Positions 42,333-53,949 of a DNA stretch of 64,000 nt are shown piece by piece. Source of the DNA: Atopsyche davidsoni (taxonomy: Eukaryota > Arthropoda > Insecta > Trichoptera > Hydrobiosidae); assembly GCA_022113835.1 (NCBI GenBank), contig JAILWY010000027.1:2501-66500 (forward strand). Direction: 5' to 3'. How positions within the stretch are numbered: the stretch's first letter is position 1; each line of letters opens with the position of its first letter. Position numbers and translations under genes: made by a program. The notes below the pieces were generated by a model that saw only the letters and a program-made list of their open reading frames with translations, did no database searches and was not told where the DNA came from.

Positions 42333-45300
42333 AATGGGTTGATGGAAAGGGGCAACCTTCGACCCGCACTACTAGCCTCCCGCGCCGTTCTGCAAGAGTC
42401 GCAACACTAAAGGGACGCACGGATAGCATATTTGTAAATGGATTGGTCAATGGAAGAAACCGGAAACTACTATTGGACACCGGAGCAACAATGACAATCC
42501 TACGGCCAGATATTGTCATGTCTAAAGAGCGTTTGTTCCCCTCCAGATGGAGACTTCGTACTGCGACAGGCGAAGCGGCTCGCGTTCACGGGGAGATGGT
42601 CGCCACTTTTCAATTTGGCGCAGTCACTGCCGAACATATAACGTTAGTGGCTGAAATAGAAGAGGAAGTCATTCTTGGCATGGATCTTATGACAAAGTTA
42701 GGATTTAAGCTTGACTTGAAAGAAGGAGTTGTCAAAATTGATGGCGAAGAACTTGTCCTTGAGGCGAATGAGAACGGAACCGGACAAGTTATACTAGCAG
42801 TGAACACGGTGGTGCCAAAACGTAGCGAAATGATTGTGCAAGCCTGCTTAAATGCCAAGCTTCCGGAAGGACTAATACTAATGCTCGAGCCTGGAAATAC
42901 GATGCAAGCCCCTGGAGTCCTGGTCGCTAAATCGCTGATACGTACGACACAGGAGATACCCGTACGTTTGATTAATATCAATGACTTTCCTGTGGATCTG
43001 AAGAAAGGTAGCCCACTCGCAAATTATTCTGCAGTGTCCACAATAGTCCGACAGTTGAAAGACACCCCGTCAGGAGTAAATACGAAACTGCCCAAACATC
43101 TCCAGCGACTATTGGACGATTCCTGTCAAGAACTAACAGCAAAACAGAAACAATATATTGTAGAATTAATCCGTCGGTATCAAGATGTTTTCGAAGGCTC
43201 GAAAGAATTACGCGGCCGGACTAACATTGTGCGACATCGAATAGATACGGGCGAAGCAAGACCGATTCGACAAGCACCGAGAAGGTTACCGCTGGCAAAA
43301 AGAGAAGAGGCTGAGCGGATCATTCAAGAAATGAACCAAGGAAAAATTATTGAACGATCAAATAGTCCGTGGAACTCACCTGTCGTACTAGTTAAGAAGA
43401 AAGACGGAACAACCCGTTTTTGCGTGGACTATCGGCAGCTTAACAACGTAACGAAGAAGGACAGTTACCCTCTGCCGCGAATAGACGACACTCTGGACTC
43501 ATTAGTTGGATGCAAAATGTTCTCAACCCTAGACCTTAAGAGTGGCTACTGGCAGGTCGAACTTGATCCTAAAGATAAAGAAAAGACAGCTTTCTCGACT
43601 GGAAATGGCCTTTGGCAGTTCACCGTAATGCCCTTTGGTCTATGCAACGCGCCGGCTACATTTGAGCGCCTAATGGAGAATGTACTTCGAGGATTGTCCT
43701 GGGAAACTTGTCTCGTTTATCTTGACGATATTATAGTGCTTGGAAGAACTTTTGACGATCATTTAAAAAACTTAGAACAAGTGTTTCGACGGCTTCAAGA
43801 AGCTAGCCTGAAACTTAATCCATCTAAGTGCAACTTATTTCAGAGGACAGTGAAATATCTCGGTCATGTGATATCTGCTCACGGAGTTACTGTCGATCCC
43901 GAGAAAATAATAACCGTCAAAGAATGGCCGGAACCTAAGGACAAAAACGAAATAAGAAGTTTCTTAGGATTATGCACGTACTATCGACGATTTGTTCCCG
44001 GGTTTGCAGACATCGCTAAACCTCTAATCAGATTAACCGAGGAACGCAATGAATTTGTGTGGAGCCAAGACTGCCAAACAGCATTTGACGAGCTACGACA
44101 GAGACTAAGCAGCGCCCCCATCCTGAGTTATCCGAAACCGGACGAGAAATTTATCTTGGATACTGATGCGAGCAACGTGGGTATCGGAGGGGTCTTATCG
44201 CAAATGCAAGACGGCCATGAAAAAGTGATTGCGTACTTTAGCAAGGTGTTATCAAAACCAGAGCGCAATTATTGTGTGACGCGAAGAGAACTGCTCGCAG
44301 TCGTGAAGTCCGTCGAACATTTTCACAAATATCTCTACGGAAGGAAATTCCTTCTCCGAACTGATCACGCTGCACTGACGTGGTTGCTACGATTCAAAAA
44401 CCCCGAAAATCAAGTAGCAAGATGGATCGAAAGACTTCAAGAGTTCGATTTTGACATTGAACATCGAGCAGGAACCATTCATCGTAATGCCGATGCTCTA
44501 TCAAGAAGGCCCTGCGCTGAGAACTGTACTCATTGCTGTCGGGCAGAGGAAAAATCAGCTACAGTCGAAAGAGTGACTGTACGTAATGACGAGTGGTCCG
44601 AGACTGATGTGCTGATAGACCAAGAAAATGATCCAGAGTTAAAATACGTGCTCAAATGGAAGAGAGCTGGACATCGGCCAATCTGGGAAGAAATAGCTTC
44701 TTTATCTCCAAGTGTGAAAGCATATTGGGCACAGTGGAACTCCTTGACATTAGAAGGTAAATTGTTGAAGCGCATCCTAGAAAATGACGATGGGACGCAA
44801 AAGAGGCTGCAGCTGGTCATTCCAAGGAAGAGGGTCACCGAAGTGCTGAAACTAATCCACGATGGAGCATCCGGAGGCCATCTTGGGACCAGAAAAACCC
44901 TAGAAAAGATACGCGAACGGTTCTACTGGGTCAATTGCAAGGAAGACGTCCGCGATTGGTGCCGAAGGTGCGTGTGTTGTGCAACGGCCAATGGACCACA
45001 ACGCAAACGAAGAGCACCTATGCGTCAATACAACGTTGGGAGCCCATTTGAGAGAATAGCGATCGATGTAGCGGGCCCGTTTCCTACATCAGAAGCCGGA
45101 AACAAATACATCTTGGTGACGATGGACTACTTCAGTAAATGGGTGGAAGCATACGCCATCCCGAACCAAGAAGCCGTTACTGTCGCTGACGTTATTGTGA
45201 AGGAATGGATCTGCCGATTTGGCATTCCGATGGAGTTGCATTCTGACCAAGGGAGAAATTTTGAATCGTCTGTCTTTCAGGGAGTGTGTGAAACTCTGGG

Positions 45301-46786
45301 CATTCGAAAGACGAGGACAACAGCACTACATCCGCAATCTGACGGAATGGTCGAGAGAATGAACCGGACTATGGGTAAATATTTATCCAAAGTTGTCGCT
45401 GATCATCAAAGAGACTGGGACAGACACCTGCACCTGTTCTTATTGGCGTATCGTTCTTCCATCCACGAGGCGACTAGACAAACACCAGCTAGTGTAATTT
45501 TTGGGCGAGAACTGCGCCTCCCGTGCGATTTGAAGTTCGGAGGGAAACCTGGAGAAAGCTTGGTGGGAGAAGGCTACGTCTCAGACTTACGCCGTCAGCT
45601 AAACGAAACTCATGACAGAGTACGGGTCAACATCCAAGATGCTAGTGATCGGATGAAGGATCGATACGACCTGGGAGCTGAAGGAGGTGGACACCAAGCC
45701 GGGGATCTGGTTTGGCTATTCAATCCTCAGAGACGGAGGGGGCTCTCTCCAAAACTCCAACGGGCGTGGGACGGTCCGTACGAAGTAATGAAAAAGATAA
45801 ATGATGTAATATATCGCATCCGGAAGAGACCGATTGGAAAACCTAGGGTTGTTCATTTTAACCGCCTGAGCCCTTTTTTGGGCAGTAACGATGAGGCAAC
45901 TGATCAGACAGTGCGAGTATGTCGAGTGCCGGCAGAAGAATTAACATTTGGCGAATTCATGATCCGACACGGTGCCGGAAGAAAGGCCAGATATGGTGTA
46001 ACCACCGAAGTGAGACAAGATTTATTTTTGACACCGAAAGATTATGCTCTGGTTCAAGAAATAAGTAAAGACTCGGACATGTCAAAGGGAGTCTTAAGAG
46101 TCACAAAACATAAGTACGGAGACATGAAGAGAGAAGCTCAAGAGTCGTCTTTGGGAGACACTCTGCAGGTACAACGCGAAGGCCGGAAGTTGTTCTTCCT
46201 AATTACAAGAGAAACAGCCCATCAGGGGGCTGATTATCAAGTAATATGGGATAGCCTAGTAAGCCTACGAAGGATGCTATTGGAGCAGGAGATCCGAAAG
46301 TTCAGCCTGCCCAAGTTGAGCTATCCGGACTGGCGTATAGTGCGAAGCATGCTCGAGGAACTATTCCAGCATACGGGGATTAAGATCCAAGTATGCTGCT
46401 ATCATCCCTGGGTCAGTGGAATAGAGCGAAGGACAGTGCGATGCTATTTTGACGCAACCACTGGATGTCAACGTGGACCAGACTGCCGCTACGTACACGT
46501 GAATAAACAGCGAGTGTTCCGGGACGGAACAACGACTGAGGAGGGGGCAGTGTTACGGTCTAGCAGTAAGTTTGAAAATCGAACCATCCAGAACGCTATA
46601 AAGCAAAGGACTGGAATGATCGATCGAGCGTCGACTAGAGCGCCAATACGAGGTTTTGGAGAATCGAGGAATGCGCCTCGCGCGAGCCCTCGAATGTTGG
46701 AGATGCATGGGGAAGCCATTTTGAGATCAGTGTCAAAGGCGGGTCTCGCTCTGACAGTACTAAAAGACAATGTTAATATAAATGTA
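42230..46786 (+). CDS. Pol polyprotein: protease-RT-RNase H-integrase-macro-like-CCCH
   Basis: Open from 42,230 to the stop at 46,787-46,789. It begins without an ATG in the gag overlap, so a -1 frameshift is expected; no textbook slippery heptamer was seen. Numbering from GTG 42,239: protease DTGAT at 80; RT 370-550 with FSTLDLKSGY and YLDD (494-497); RNase H 635-760 (LDTDASNVGIGG); integrase zinc region H874, H881, C908, C911; catalytic D943, D1003, E1039 (D-D-35-E); GPY/F module ~1178-1195. Then come two unusual parts: ~1255-1388 resembles the TARG1/OARD1 macro domain, and 1402-1420 is a C-x7-C-x5-C-x3-H zinc finger. The last 78 codons lie inside the 3' LTR. About 290 residues longer than a standard Gypsy Pol after integrase. 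Confidence 0.92.
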
Positions 46787-46876
46787 TAATGTAAATAAAT
46801 ACTCTGTACGTAGATAAATAAATATAACTTGTGTTGACATAAATAAGTCTTTAAGTGTGAACCCCGATACGTTACA
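46551..46876 (+). repeat. 3' LTR of the intact Gypsy element
   Basis: 326 nt, follows the purine tract. The pol frame continues through its first 236 nt and stops at TAA near 46,787. Identical to the 5' LTR apart from one base. Confidence 0.95.
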
Positions 46877-46880
46877 TTAT

Positions 46881-47780
46881 AATAAAACTAGTACTTGTTT
46901 AATTTATTACCACAATTTTATTTTGATTGCAATAAATAATAGACCTCTGAAGCTATTTTTTACATTGGGAATACTTTGGTCCGCTTGCCGCCGGCCGGTA
47001 CGTGATAACCGTCAATTGTTCGTTAATTTTGAAGTGTAAATTAACGCGACCTGGAGAAGCACTTCAGCGTTATGGAGATCATGAAAAACTCCAGAAGAAG
47101 CGTAATTTTTAGGACGCTTTTTTTTACAATGGTGACAAATTCTACTCCGGTGTCGTCATCCCAGTGTTATCCCGGTGCCGTCATCCCAAAGATCGCATCG
47201 TCGGCCTGAAGCTAGGAGACTTCGTGTTGGCATCATAAGTGAACGGGCCGCTCTTCACGGAAGACACGGGGGTTCCTCCACTGACGCTCTCTGCTCATAA
47301 ACTGAATAGTTCACGTGGTTGGACAATGTATGAAGTTATTCGATGAAACTCCATAAAGACTGATTGCGAAAGCTACACTAACTTAAAAATTAACTTCAGG
47401 GGACTTCAGGATTAGCTGGTCACATGAGGCTAAGTAACCGCGCATTGTGTGCGTTTTAATTTTATATAAAATATACGTAGCCCTTTAAAATCCATTTCCA
47501 AATCCATCAATTGCCATTTCATAGGTGAAACTCACAAATGAAGCATAATTATTTTCATTGATCCTGGAGAATTTATAACTTGAAAATAATACTCCACATG
47601 GATTTGAACCCGGGACCGCCTGTGTCAATGGTGGTCAGTAAGACTTCTGACGCTAATGTATTTTGTGTTTCAACAATAAATAAGACAGATTTAATATGAT
47701 TAGGCACACTATTTCATATATAGAAGATGATTTAAAGAAACTCTCAGAAAAACATCATCGTGATTTGTGTGGGATCAAAC
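46881..47780. other. Intergenic DNA; weak tRNA-like B box at ~47,600
   Basis: No gene recognised. Minus-strand GGTTCAAATCC (about 47,600-47,612) inside GGCGGTCCCGGGTTCAAATCC matches a pol III B box and tRNA T-arm, suggesting a tRNA-derived SINE or tRNA relic; the A box is unconvincing. An imperfect GGTG(C/T)CGTCATCCC duplication lies near 47,150-47,190. Confidence 0.35.
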
Positions 47781-48429
47781 CGGCAAAAAGAAATAAGTAA
47801 TCGGTAAATATGCCGAAAATTGTTACACATCCGAGAAAAAACAATGTACGAGCAGGACTATAATCACCTTTGGATAAATATTAAATCCCTAAATATATTA
47901 AATATTTCAATTGTTATAATAAATAATTATTAAAAAAAAATCAGATGAATTTGTAACATTTTATACATGTCTCATTTATAAACAAATATAAAATATAAAA
48001 ATATCAACGATAAAATTTTAATACGATAATTATTTTAAGCCTAGTAATTTAAATAATAACTAGGTTTCATATGTGTAATTCAAGAATGTAACAAATGAAT
48101 GTCGATTGTCATGACAGTTCGCCAGTCCTCGCAGCCGCCGGACGTTTCGATTTGCGGTCTCAACTTCAGGATGTTTAACATCGCGGCCTGATTCAAATAT
48201 ACAATATTAAAGCTCATATATTGCATATGTAAGCTTTTTTAATCGATTGATATTTATATTTCCAGTTTGCAAACATCGGGTGCCTGTACTCACAGCCGCC
48301 GGGCGTTTCGATTATCAGTCTCGACTTAAAGTTATTTTACATCGCTGTCAGTTTCAAAAATTTAATATCTCAGCTCATATATAAGATCTCAGATAATATA
48401 TTTCCTGTCTTATCAGATTCCTGTCATTC

Positions 48430-48946
48430 CTAAATCATGTCTTTATTGCTTTCAGTCCATCTAACATGTTGTGGAGATTGGTTTGGTATTTGCGGATCTC
48501 CGTCCGCCTTCGTCTTCTGTCGCGGAGACTGCTGTCGGCGAGGCATGCCGATGTTCCGGAGGGCCTCTTCGGCCTCTGGCCCCGCGCTGCTTTTGTACCT
48601 GCCCACGTTACAACGCAGCTCTGGCTCGGACTCTCTCCACCTCAAGCTTACTGACCACATGCCCCGCCTGAACGCTGTCTCGAAGTCATATCAGCAATCC
48701 GGTGTTCGGTGTCGAATGCGACAGCGCTTTCTGCACGCACGCGCGCGCTCCCTGCGCGTTCGCACGCGCTCCCTGCGCGTACACACGCGCCCCCTGCGCG
48801 TCGATCAGGATGCCACCCAACATGACGAGGGCGTCCATGCCGACTATCACGTCGACTCCTGCAAGCACGCGGTCCACGACGATGGTGTCGACTGCCGCTA
48901 TCCCACTTCGCATCTTTACGGTAGCCTGCCTTTGCTCTTCATTCAT
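48430..48946 (-). pseudogene. Retropepsin-like/Pol fragment, unit 1
   Basis: The upper piece (48,946-48,686) reads VKMRSG...VDTIVVDRVLAGVDVIVGMDALVMLGG, which resembles the C-terminal strand of an LTR-retrotransposon protease (VIVGMD). After a frame change the lower piece (48,660-48,430) reads WSVSLRWRE.EPELRCNVGRYKSS, resembling the linker before RT in some Gypsy Pol proteins. A short GC-rich CGCGCTCCCTG repeat interrupts it. Family assignment tentative. Confidence 0.45.
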
Positions 48947-49743
48947 TCATTCATCATTATCCTTCCAATTTCCAGTCTTGTCTAATTGTTATCATTTTTG
49001 TTCCAGCCTGTACTACTCCAGGACGCCTGTCCTTGCGGCCACCCCACATCGCATCTTTACGGTTGCCTGCCCTTGCTCTTCATTCATTCATTCATCATCA
49101 CCCTTCGAAGAGAAATGAGTAATCGGTATATATGCCGAAATTGCTCCACCGAGCAAGGAGTCCCGACGGAAAAAACAAAAATAACAAATGGATAAATATT
49201 AAAAATTATTATAATATATGAATATGTTTTAAAAAAATCAGATGAATTTTTAACTTTTTGTACATATATCTCATTTATTAATAAATATAAAATATCTACA
49301 TTAAATAAAATAATTAATTTAAACCTATTACCTAGAAATTTAAATAATTACTAGGTAATAGGTCTTACAAGCATATTTGAATTGTAAGAATATAACAAAT
49401 GAATGTTGATTTTCAGTTCAGTAAGCAGTTCGGCGCCTGGCAGCGCAGCAGCTAGACGTTTTTATCATCCGTCTCGACTTCAAGTAAATATACATCGCGG
49501 TCAGAATCAAATATTTAATATCTAAGCTCATATATTGCATATGTAAGCTTTTTTAATCGATTGATATTTATATTTCCAGTTTGCAAACATCGGGTGCCTG
49601 TACTCACAGCCGCCGGGCGTTTCGATTATCAGTCTCGACTTAAAGTTATTTTACATCGCTGTCAGTTTCAAAAATTTAATATCTCAGCTCATATATAAGA
49701 TCTCAGATAATATATTTCCTGTCTTATCAGATTCCTGTCATTC

Positions 49744-50260
49744 CTAAATCATGTCTTTATTGCTTTCAGTCCATCTAACATGTTGTGGAGATTGGTTTGG
49801 TATTTGCGGATCTCCGTCCGTCTTCGTCTTCTGTCGCGGAGACTGCTGTCGGCGAGGCATGCCGATGTTCCGGAGGGCCTCTTTGGCCTCTGGCCCCGCG
49901 CTGCTTTTGTACCTGCCCACGTTACAACGCAGCTCTGGCTCGGACTCTCTCCACCTCAAGCTTACTGACCACATGCCCCGCCTGAACGCTGTCTCGAAGT
50001 CATATCAGCAATCCGGTGTTCGGTGTCGAATGCGACAGCGCTTTCTGCACGCACGCGCGCGCTCCCTGCGCGCTCGCACGCGCTCCCTGCGCGTACACAC
50101 GCGCCCCCTGCGCGTCGATCAGGATGCCACCCAACATGACGAGGGCGTCCATGCCGACTATCACGTCGACTCCTGCAAGCACGCGGTCCATGACGATGGT
50201 GTCGACTGCCGCTATCCCACTTCGCATCTTTACGGTAGCCTGCCTTTGCTCTTCATTCAT
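49744..50260 (-). pseudogene. Retropepsin-like/Pol fragment, unit 2
   Basis: Near-identical second copy of the fragment in unit 1 with a handful of substitutions (for example A to T in a Lys/Asp-rich stretch). The same frame break is present in both, so it predates the duplication. Confidence 0.45.
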
Positions 50261-50363
50261 TAATTCATCATTATCTTTCCATTATCCAGTCTTGTCTAAC
50301 TGTTATCATTTTTATTCCAGCCTGTACTACTCCAGGACGCCTGTCCTTGCGGCCTCCCCACTT

Positions 50364-52252
50364 CCCATCTTTACGGTTGCCTGCAATTGCCGCTTCCACT
50401 CTTCCTACTCCAGGACGCCTGCCCTAGCTGCCACCTGACGTCTCAACGTCAGGTTGCCTGATTATGCCGCCATCCCACCTCCCATCTTTACGGTTGCCTG
50501 CAATTGCCGCTTCCACTCTTCCTACTCCAGGACGCCTGCCCTAGCTGCCACCTGACGTCTCAACGTCAGGTTGCCTGATTATGCCGCCATCCCACCTCCC
50601 ATCTTTACGGTTGCCTGCAATTGCCGCTTCCACTCTTCCTACTCCAGGACGCCTGCCCTAGCTGCCACCTGACGTCTCAACGTCAGGTTGCCTGATTATG
50701 CCGCCATCCCACCTCCCATCTTTACGGTTGCCTGCAATTGCCGCTTCCACTCTTCCTACTCCAGGACGCCTGCCCTAGCTGCCACCTGACGTCTCAACGT
50801 CAGGTTGCCTGATTATGCCGCCATCCCACCTCCCATCTTTACGGTTGCCTGCAATTGCCGCTTCCACTCTTCCTACTCCAGGACGCCTGCCCTAGCTGCC
50901 ACCTGACGTCTCAACGTCAGGTTGCCTGATTATGCCGCCATCCCACCTCCCATCTTTACGGTTGCCTGCAATTGCCGCTTCCACTCTTCCTACTCCAGGA
51001 CGCCTGCCCTAGCTGCCACCTGACGTCTCAACGTCAGGTTGCCTGATTATGCCGCCATCCCACCTCCCATCTTTACGGTTGCCTGCAATTGCCGCTTCCA
51101 CTCTTCCTACTCCAGGACGCCTGCCCTAGCTGCCACCTGACGTCTCAACGTCAGGTTGCCTGATTATGCCGCCATCCCACCTCCCATCTTTACGGTTGCC
51201 TGCAATTGCCGCTTCCACTCTTCCTACTCCAGGACGCCTGCCCTAGCTGCCACCTGACGTCTCAACGTCAGGTTGCCTGATTATGCCGCCATCCCACCTC
51301 CCATCTTTACGGTTGCCTGCAATTGCCGCTTCCACTCTTCCTACTCCAGGACGCCTGCCCTAGCTGCCACCTGACGTCTCAACGTCAGGTTGCCTGATTA
51401 TGCCGCCATCCCACCTCCCATCTTTACGGTTGCCTGCAATTGCCGCTTCCACTCTTCCTACTCCAGGACGCCTGCCCTAGCTGCCACCTGACGTCTCAAC
51501 GTCAGGTTGCCTGATTATGCCGCCATCCCACCTCCCATCTTTACGGTTGCCTGCAATTGCCGCTTCCAGTCTTCCTACTCCAGGACGCCTGCCCTAGCTG
51601 CCACCTGACGTCTCAACGTCAGGTTGCCTGATTATGCCGCCATCCCACCTCCCATCTTTACGGTTGCCTGCAATTGCCGCTTCCACTCTTCCTACTCCAG
51701 GACGCCTGCCCTAGCTGCCACCTGACGTCTCAACGTCAGGTTGCCTGATTATGCCGCCATCCCACCTCCCATCTTTACGGTTGCCTGCAATTGCCGCTTC
51801 CACTCTTCCTACTCCAGGACGCCTGCCCTAGCTGCCACCTGACGTCTCAACGTCAGGTTGCCTGATTATGCCGCCATCCCACCTCCCATCTTTACGGTTG
51901 CCTGCAATTGCCGCTTCCACTCTTCCTACTCCAGGACGCCTGCCCTAGCTGCCACCTGACGTCTCAACGTCAGGTTGCCTGATTATGCCGCCATCCCACC
52001 TCCCATCTATACGGTTGCCTGCAATTGCCGCTTCCACTCTTCCTACTCCAGGACGCCTGCCCTAGCTGCCACCTGACGTCTCAACGTCAGGTTGCCTGAT
52101 TATGCCGCCATCCCACCTCCCATCTTTACGGTTGCCTGCAATTGCCGCTTCCACTCTTCCTACTCCAGGACGCCTGCCCTAGCTGCCACCTGACGTCTCA
52201 ACGTCAGGTTGCCTGATTATGCCGCCATCCCACTTCCCATCTTTACGGTTGC
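50364..52252. repeat. 117-bp satellite array, 16 units
   Basis: Sixteen head-to-tail 117-nt units from 50,364 to 52,236, differing only at isolated bases (for example 51,568 and 52,008). Each unit has a perfect dyad CCTGACGT-CTCA-ACGTCAGG (8-bp stem, 4-nt loop), and CTCCAGGACGCCTG and TTTACGGTTGCCTG motifs. 117 is a multiple of 3, so long open frames arise on both strands. Confidence 0.95.
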
Positions 52253-52500
52253 CTGCCCTTGCTGCCTATAAAACCCATCACTGCAAGATGCCTGCAGAAG
52301 CTGCCACCTGACGTCTCTATTTCAGGTTTTTTCATATTTTCTTTTTTTATATATATATATTTTCCTTTTAATCCGATTTTATATTTTTCTGTTCTTTTAT
52401 TTGTTCATTAGTTGCGTTGCGTTTTAACTGGCATTTCTTTTTCCAGACCATCCTATTCCAGGTCGCCTGTCCGTGCTGCCACCTGAGGTCTAATCATCCC
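52253..52500. other. Spacer between satellite arrays
   Basis: About 250 nt with degenerate satellite pieces at each end and a T/TA-rich centre (52,320-52,440). No gene seen. Confidence 0.6.
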
Positions 52501-53105
52501 AATTCGCATCTTTACGGTTACCTGTAATTGCCGCTTACAGCCCATCCAACTCCAGGACGCCTGCCCTTGCCGCCACTTGACGTCTCAACTTCAGGTTGCC
52601 TGATTATGCCGCTATCCCACTTCCTATCTTTACGGTTGCCTGCAATTGCCGCTCCCAGACTGCCTACTCCAGGACGCCTGCCCTTGCCGCCACTTGACGT
52701 CTCAACTTCAGGTTGCCTGATTATGCCGCTATCCCACTTCCTATCTTTACGGTTGCCTGCAATTGCCGCTCCCAGACTGCCTACTCCAGGACGCCTGCCC
52801 TTGCCGCCACTTGACGTCTCAACTTCAGGTTGCCTGATTATGCCGCTATCCCACTTCCTATCTTTACGGTTGCCTGCAATTGCCGCTCCCAGACTGCCTA
52901 CTCCAGGACGCCTGCCCTTGCCGCCAACTGACGTTTCAACTTCAGGTTGCCTGACCATGCCGCCATCCCACTTCGCATCTTTACGGTTGCCTGCAATTGC
53001 CGCTTCCAGACTGCCTACTCCCGGACGCCTGCCCTTGCCGCCAACTGACGTCTCAACTTCAGGCTGCCTGACCATGCCGCCATCCCACTTCGCATCTTTA
53101 CGGTT
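52501..53105. repeat. Second 117-bp satellite array, 5 units
   Basis: Five units of 117 (first 118) nt with the same motif order as the 16-unit array but a diverged consensus (CACTTGACGTCTCAACTTCAGG, so the dyad is imperfect). Units 4-5 differ from 1-3. Open frames of ~200 codons on both strands come from the period, not from genes. Confidence 0.92.
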
Positions 53106-53477
53106 GTCTGCTCTTGCTGCCCATATTTCCAATAAAATGTGATAGTTGTTATTGTTAAAAAATTTCATTTTACGTGTTATAGTAAATAGTGTATATTTAA
53201 TTCTTCAACCTACTTTTTATTAATAAATTGTTCTATCATGCTAATTTCGTGTTTTTTATTTATTAATTTTAGTTATAAACTATTATTCTTTCTTTTTATT
53301 TTAATCTTAAATATAATTATAATTCTTGTTTTATTCCTAAAGGTTTTAAAGTCAATCAGATAATAAATAAATATTTCGAAATAAACACCGCGCGGGCATG
53401 ACTCGCAAACTTTCAAAGAACTCATTGGAGTAAATCAAATAAAATGCATTTTATATTACCTTTAAAGTAATTATTAA
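53106..53477. other. AT-rich spacer
   Basis: Nothing recognised between the satellite and the inverted duplication arm. Confidence 0.5.
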
Positions 53478-53898
53478 AATGATCACTTTAAAAGAAATCA
53501 ATAGAAAAATAAACACCACGGAAAACATGCAAGACACAACTTAATGTGAATCTACATATAAATAGTCTTAGCATATCAAGTTTGGTGAATTATTCTTCCT
53601 AATTCCTAATTGTATATTTAAATGCCGCTATAAAATTTACAACTGCGGTGGCAATCTGTGGCAGTACGTCACTTTGGATGGCGCCAGAAGCAGACGCGAC
53701 TCATTGCATTGAAACAAGCATTCATTTTCGTGTAATGTCATTGAAATAAGAGAACTGAAATTCCCTTAAAATACATTTTAAAAAAATCACTTGATACGAT
53801 TTTACTGGAACAATTGACGAGTATCGAAAGTGTCGAGAGAAAAACGAGTAAATAATCGTATTAGCACGCAATCTGTGTTGCTTACTATTTGCATTATC

Positions 53899-53949
53899 AT
53901 GCACCTGGGCAACCTGAGCAACCTGAGCGTGATGTTTGGTCGCTTAAAG
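53899..53949 (+). other. Possible N-terminal exon (weak)
   Basis: An open segment before a good donor (CTTAAAG|GTAAGA) encodes a hydrophobic stretch (VLLTICIIMHLGNLSNLSV) that could be a signal anchor. However the only ATG is inside it (53,899), and its phase does not fit the next recognisable exon at 54,598. It may be unrelated to the GalNAc-transferase gene. Confidence 0.2.

Larger units (their letters stand above)
40685..46876 (+). mobile_element. Complete Ty3/Gypsy LTR retrotransposon with extra Pol C-terminal domains
   Basis: 6,192 nt bounded by 326-nt LTRs (TGTTAC...GTTACA) that differ at one base, and by a 4-nt direct repeat TTAT (40681-40684 and 46877-46880). It has gag (41,076-42,332) and a long pol in the -1 frame. 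A purine-rich tract (GAGGAGGGGGCAG) precedes the 3' LTR. The reading frames are intact, so insertion is recent. Confidence 0.95.
47785..50414. repeat. Tandem duplication, two 1,314-nt units
   Basis: Unit 1 begins near 47,785 (AATAAGTAATCGGTAAATATGCCG) and unit 2 near 49,100 (AATGAGTAATCGGTATATATGCCG). The right two thirds (from 48,226 and 49,540) are nearly identical; the first third is more diverged. Each unit carries a minus-strand Gypsy-type pol fragment and ends in sequence related to the 117-bp satellite (TTTACGGTTGCCTGC, CTCCAGGACGCCTG). Confidence 0.88.

Noticed and set aside
50364..52252. CRISPR-like array
   Set aside because: Units are contiguous 117-mers without unique spacers, in a eukaryotic genome.
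52518..53168. About 200-residue repeat proteins on both strands
   Set aside because: The 117-nt period is divisible by three, so stops are excluded in phase; no start context or domain.
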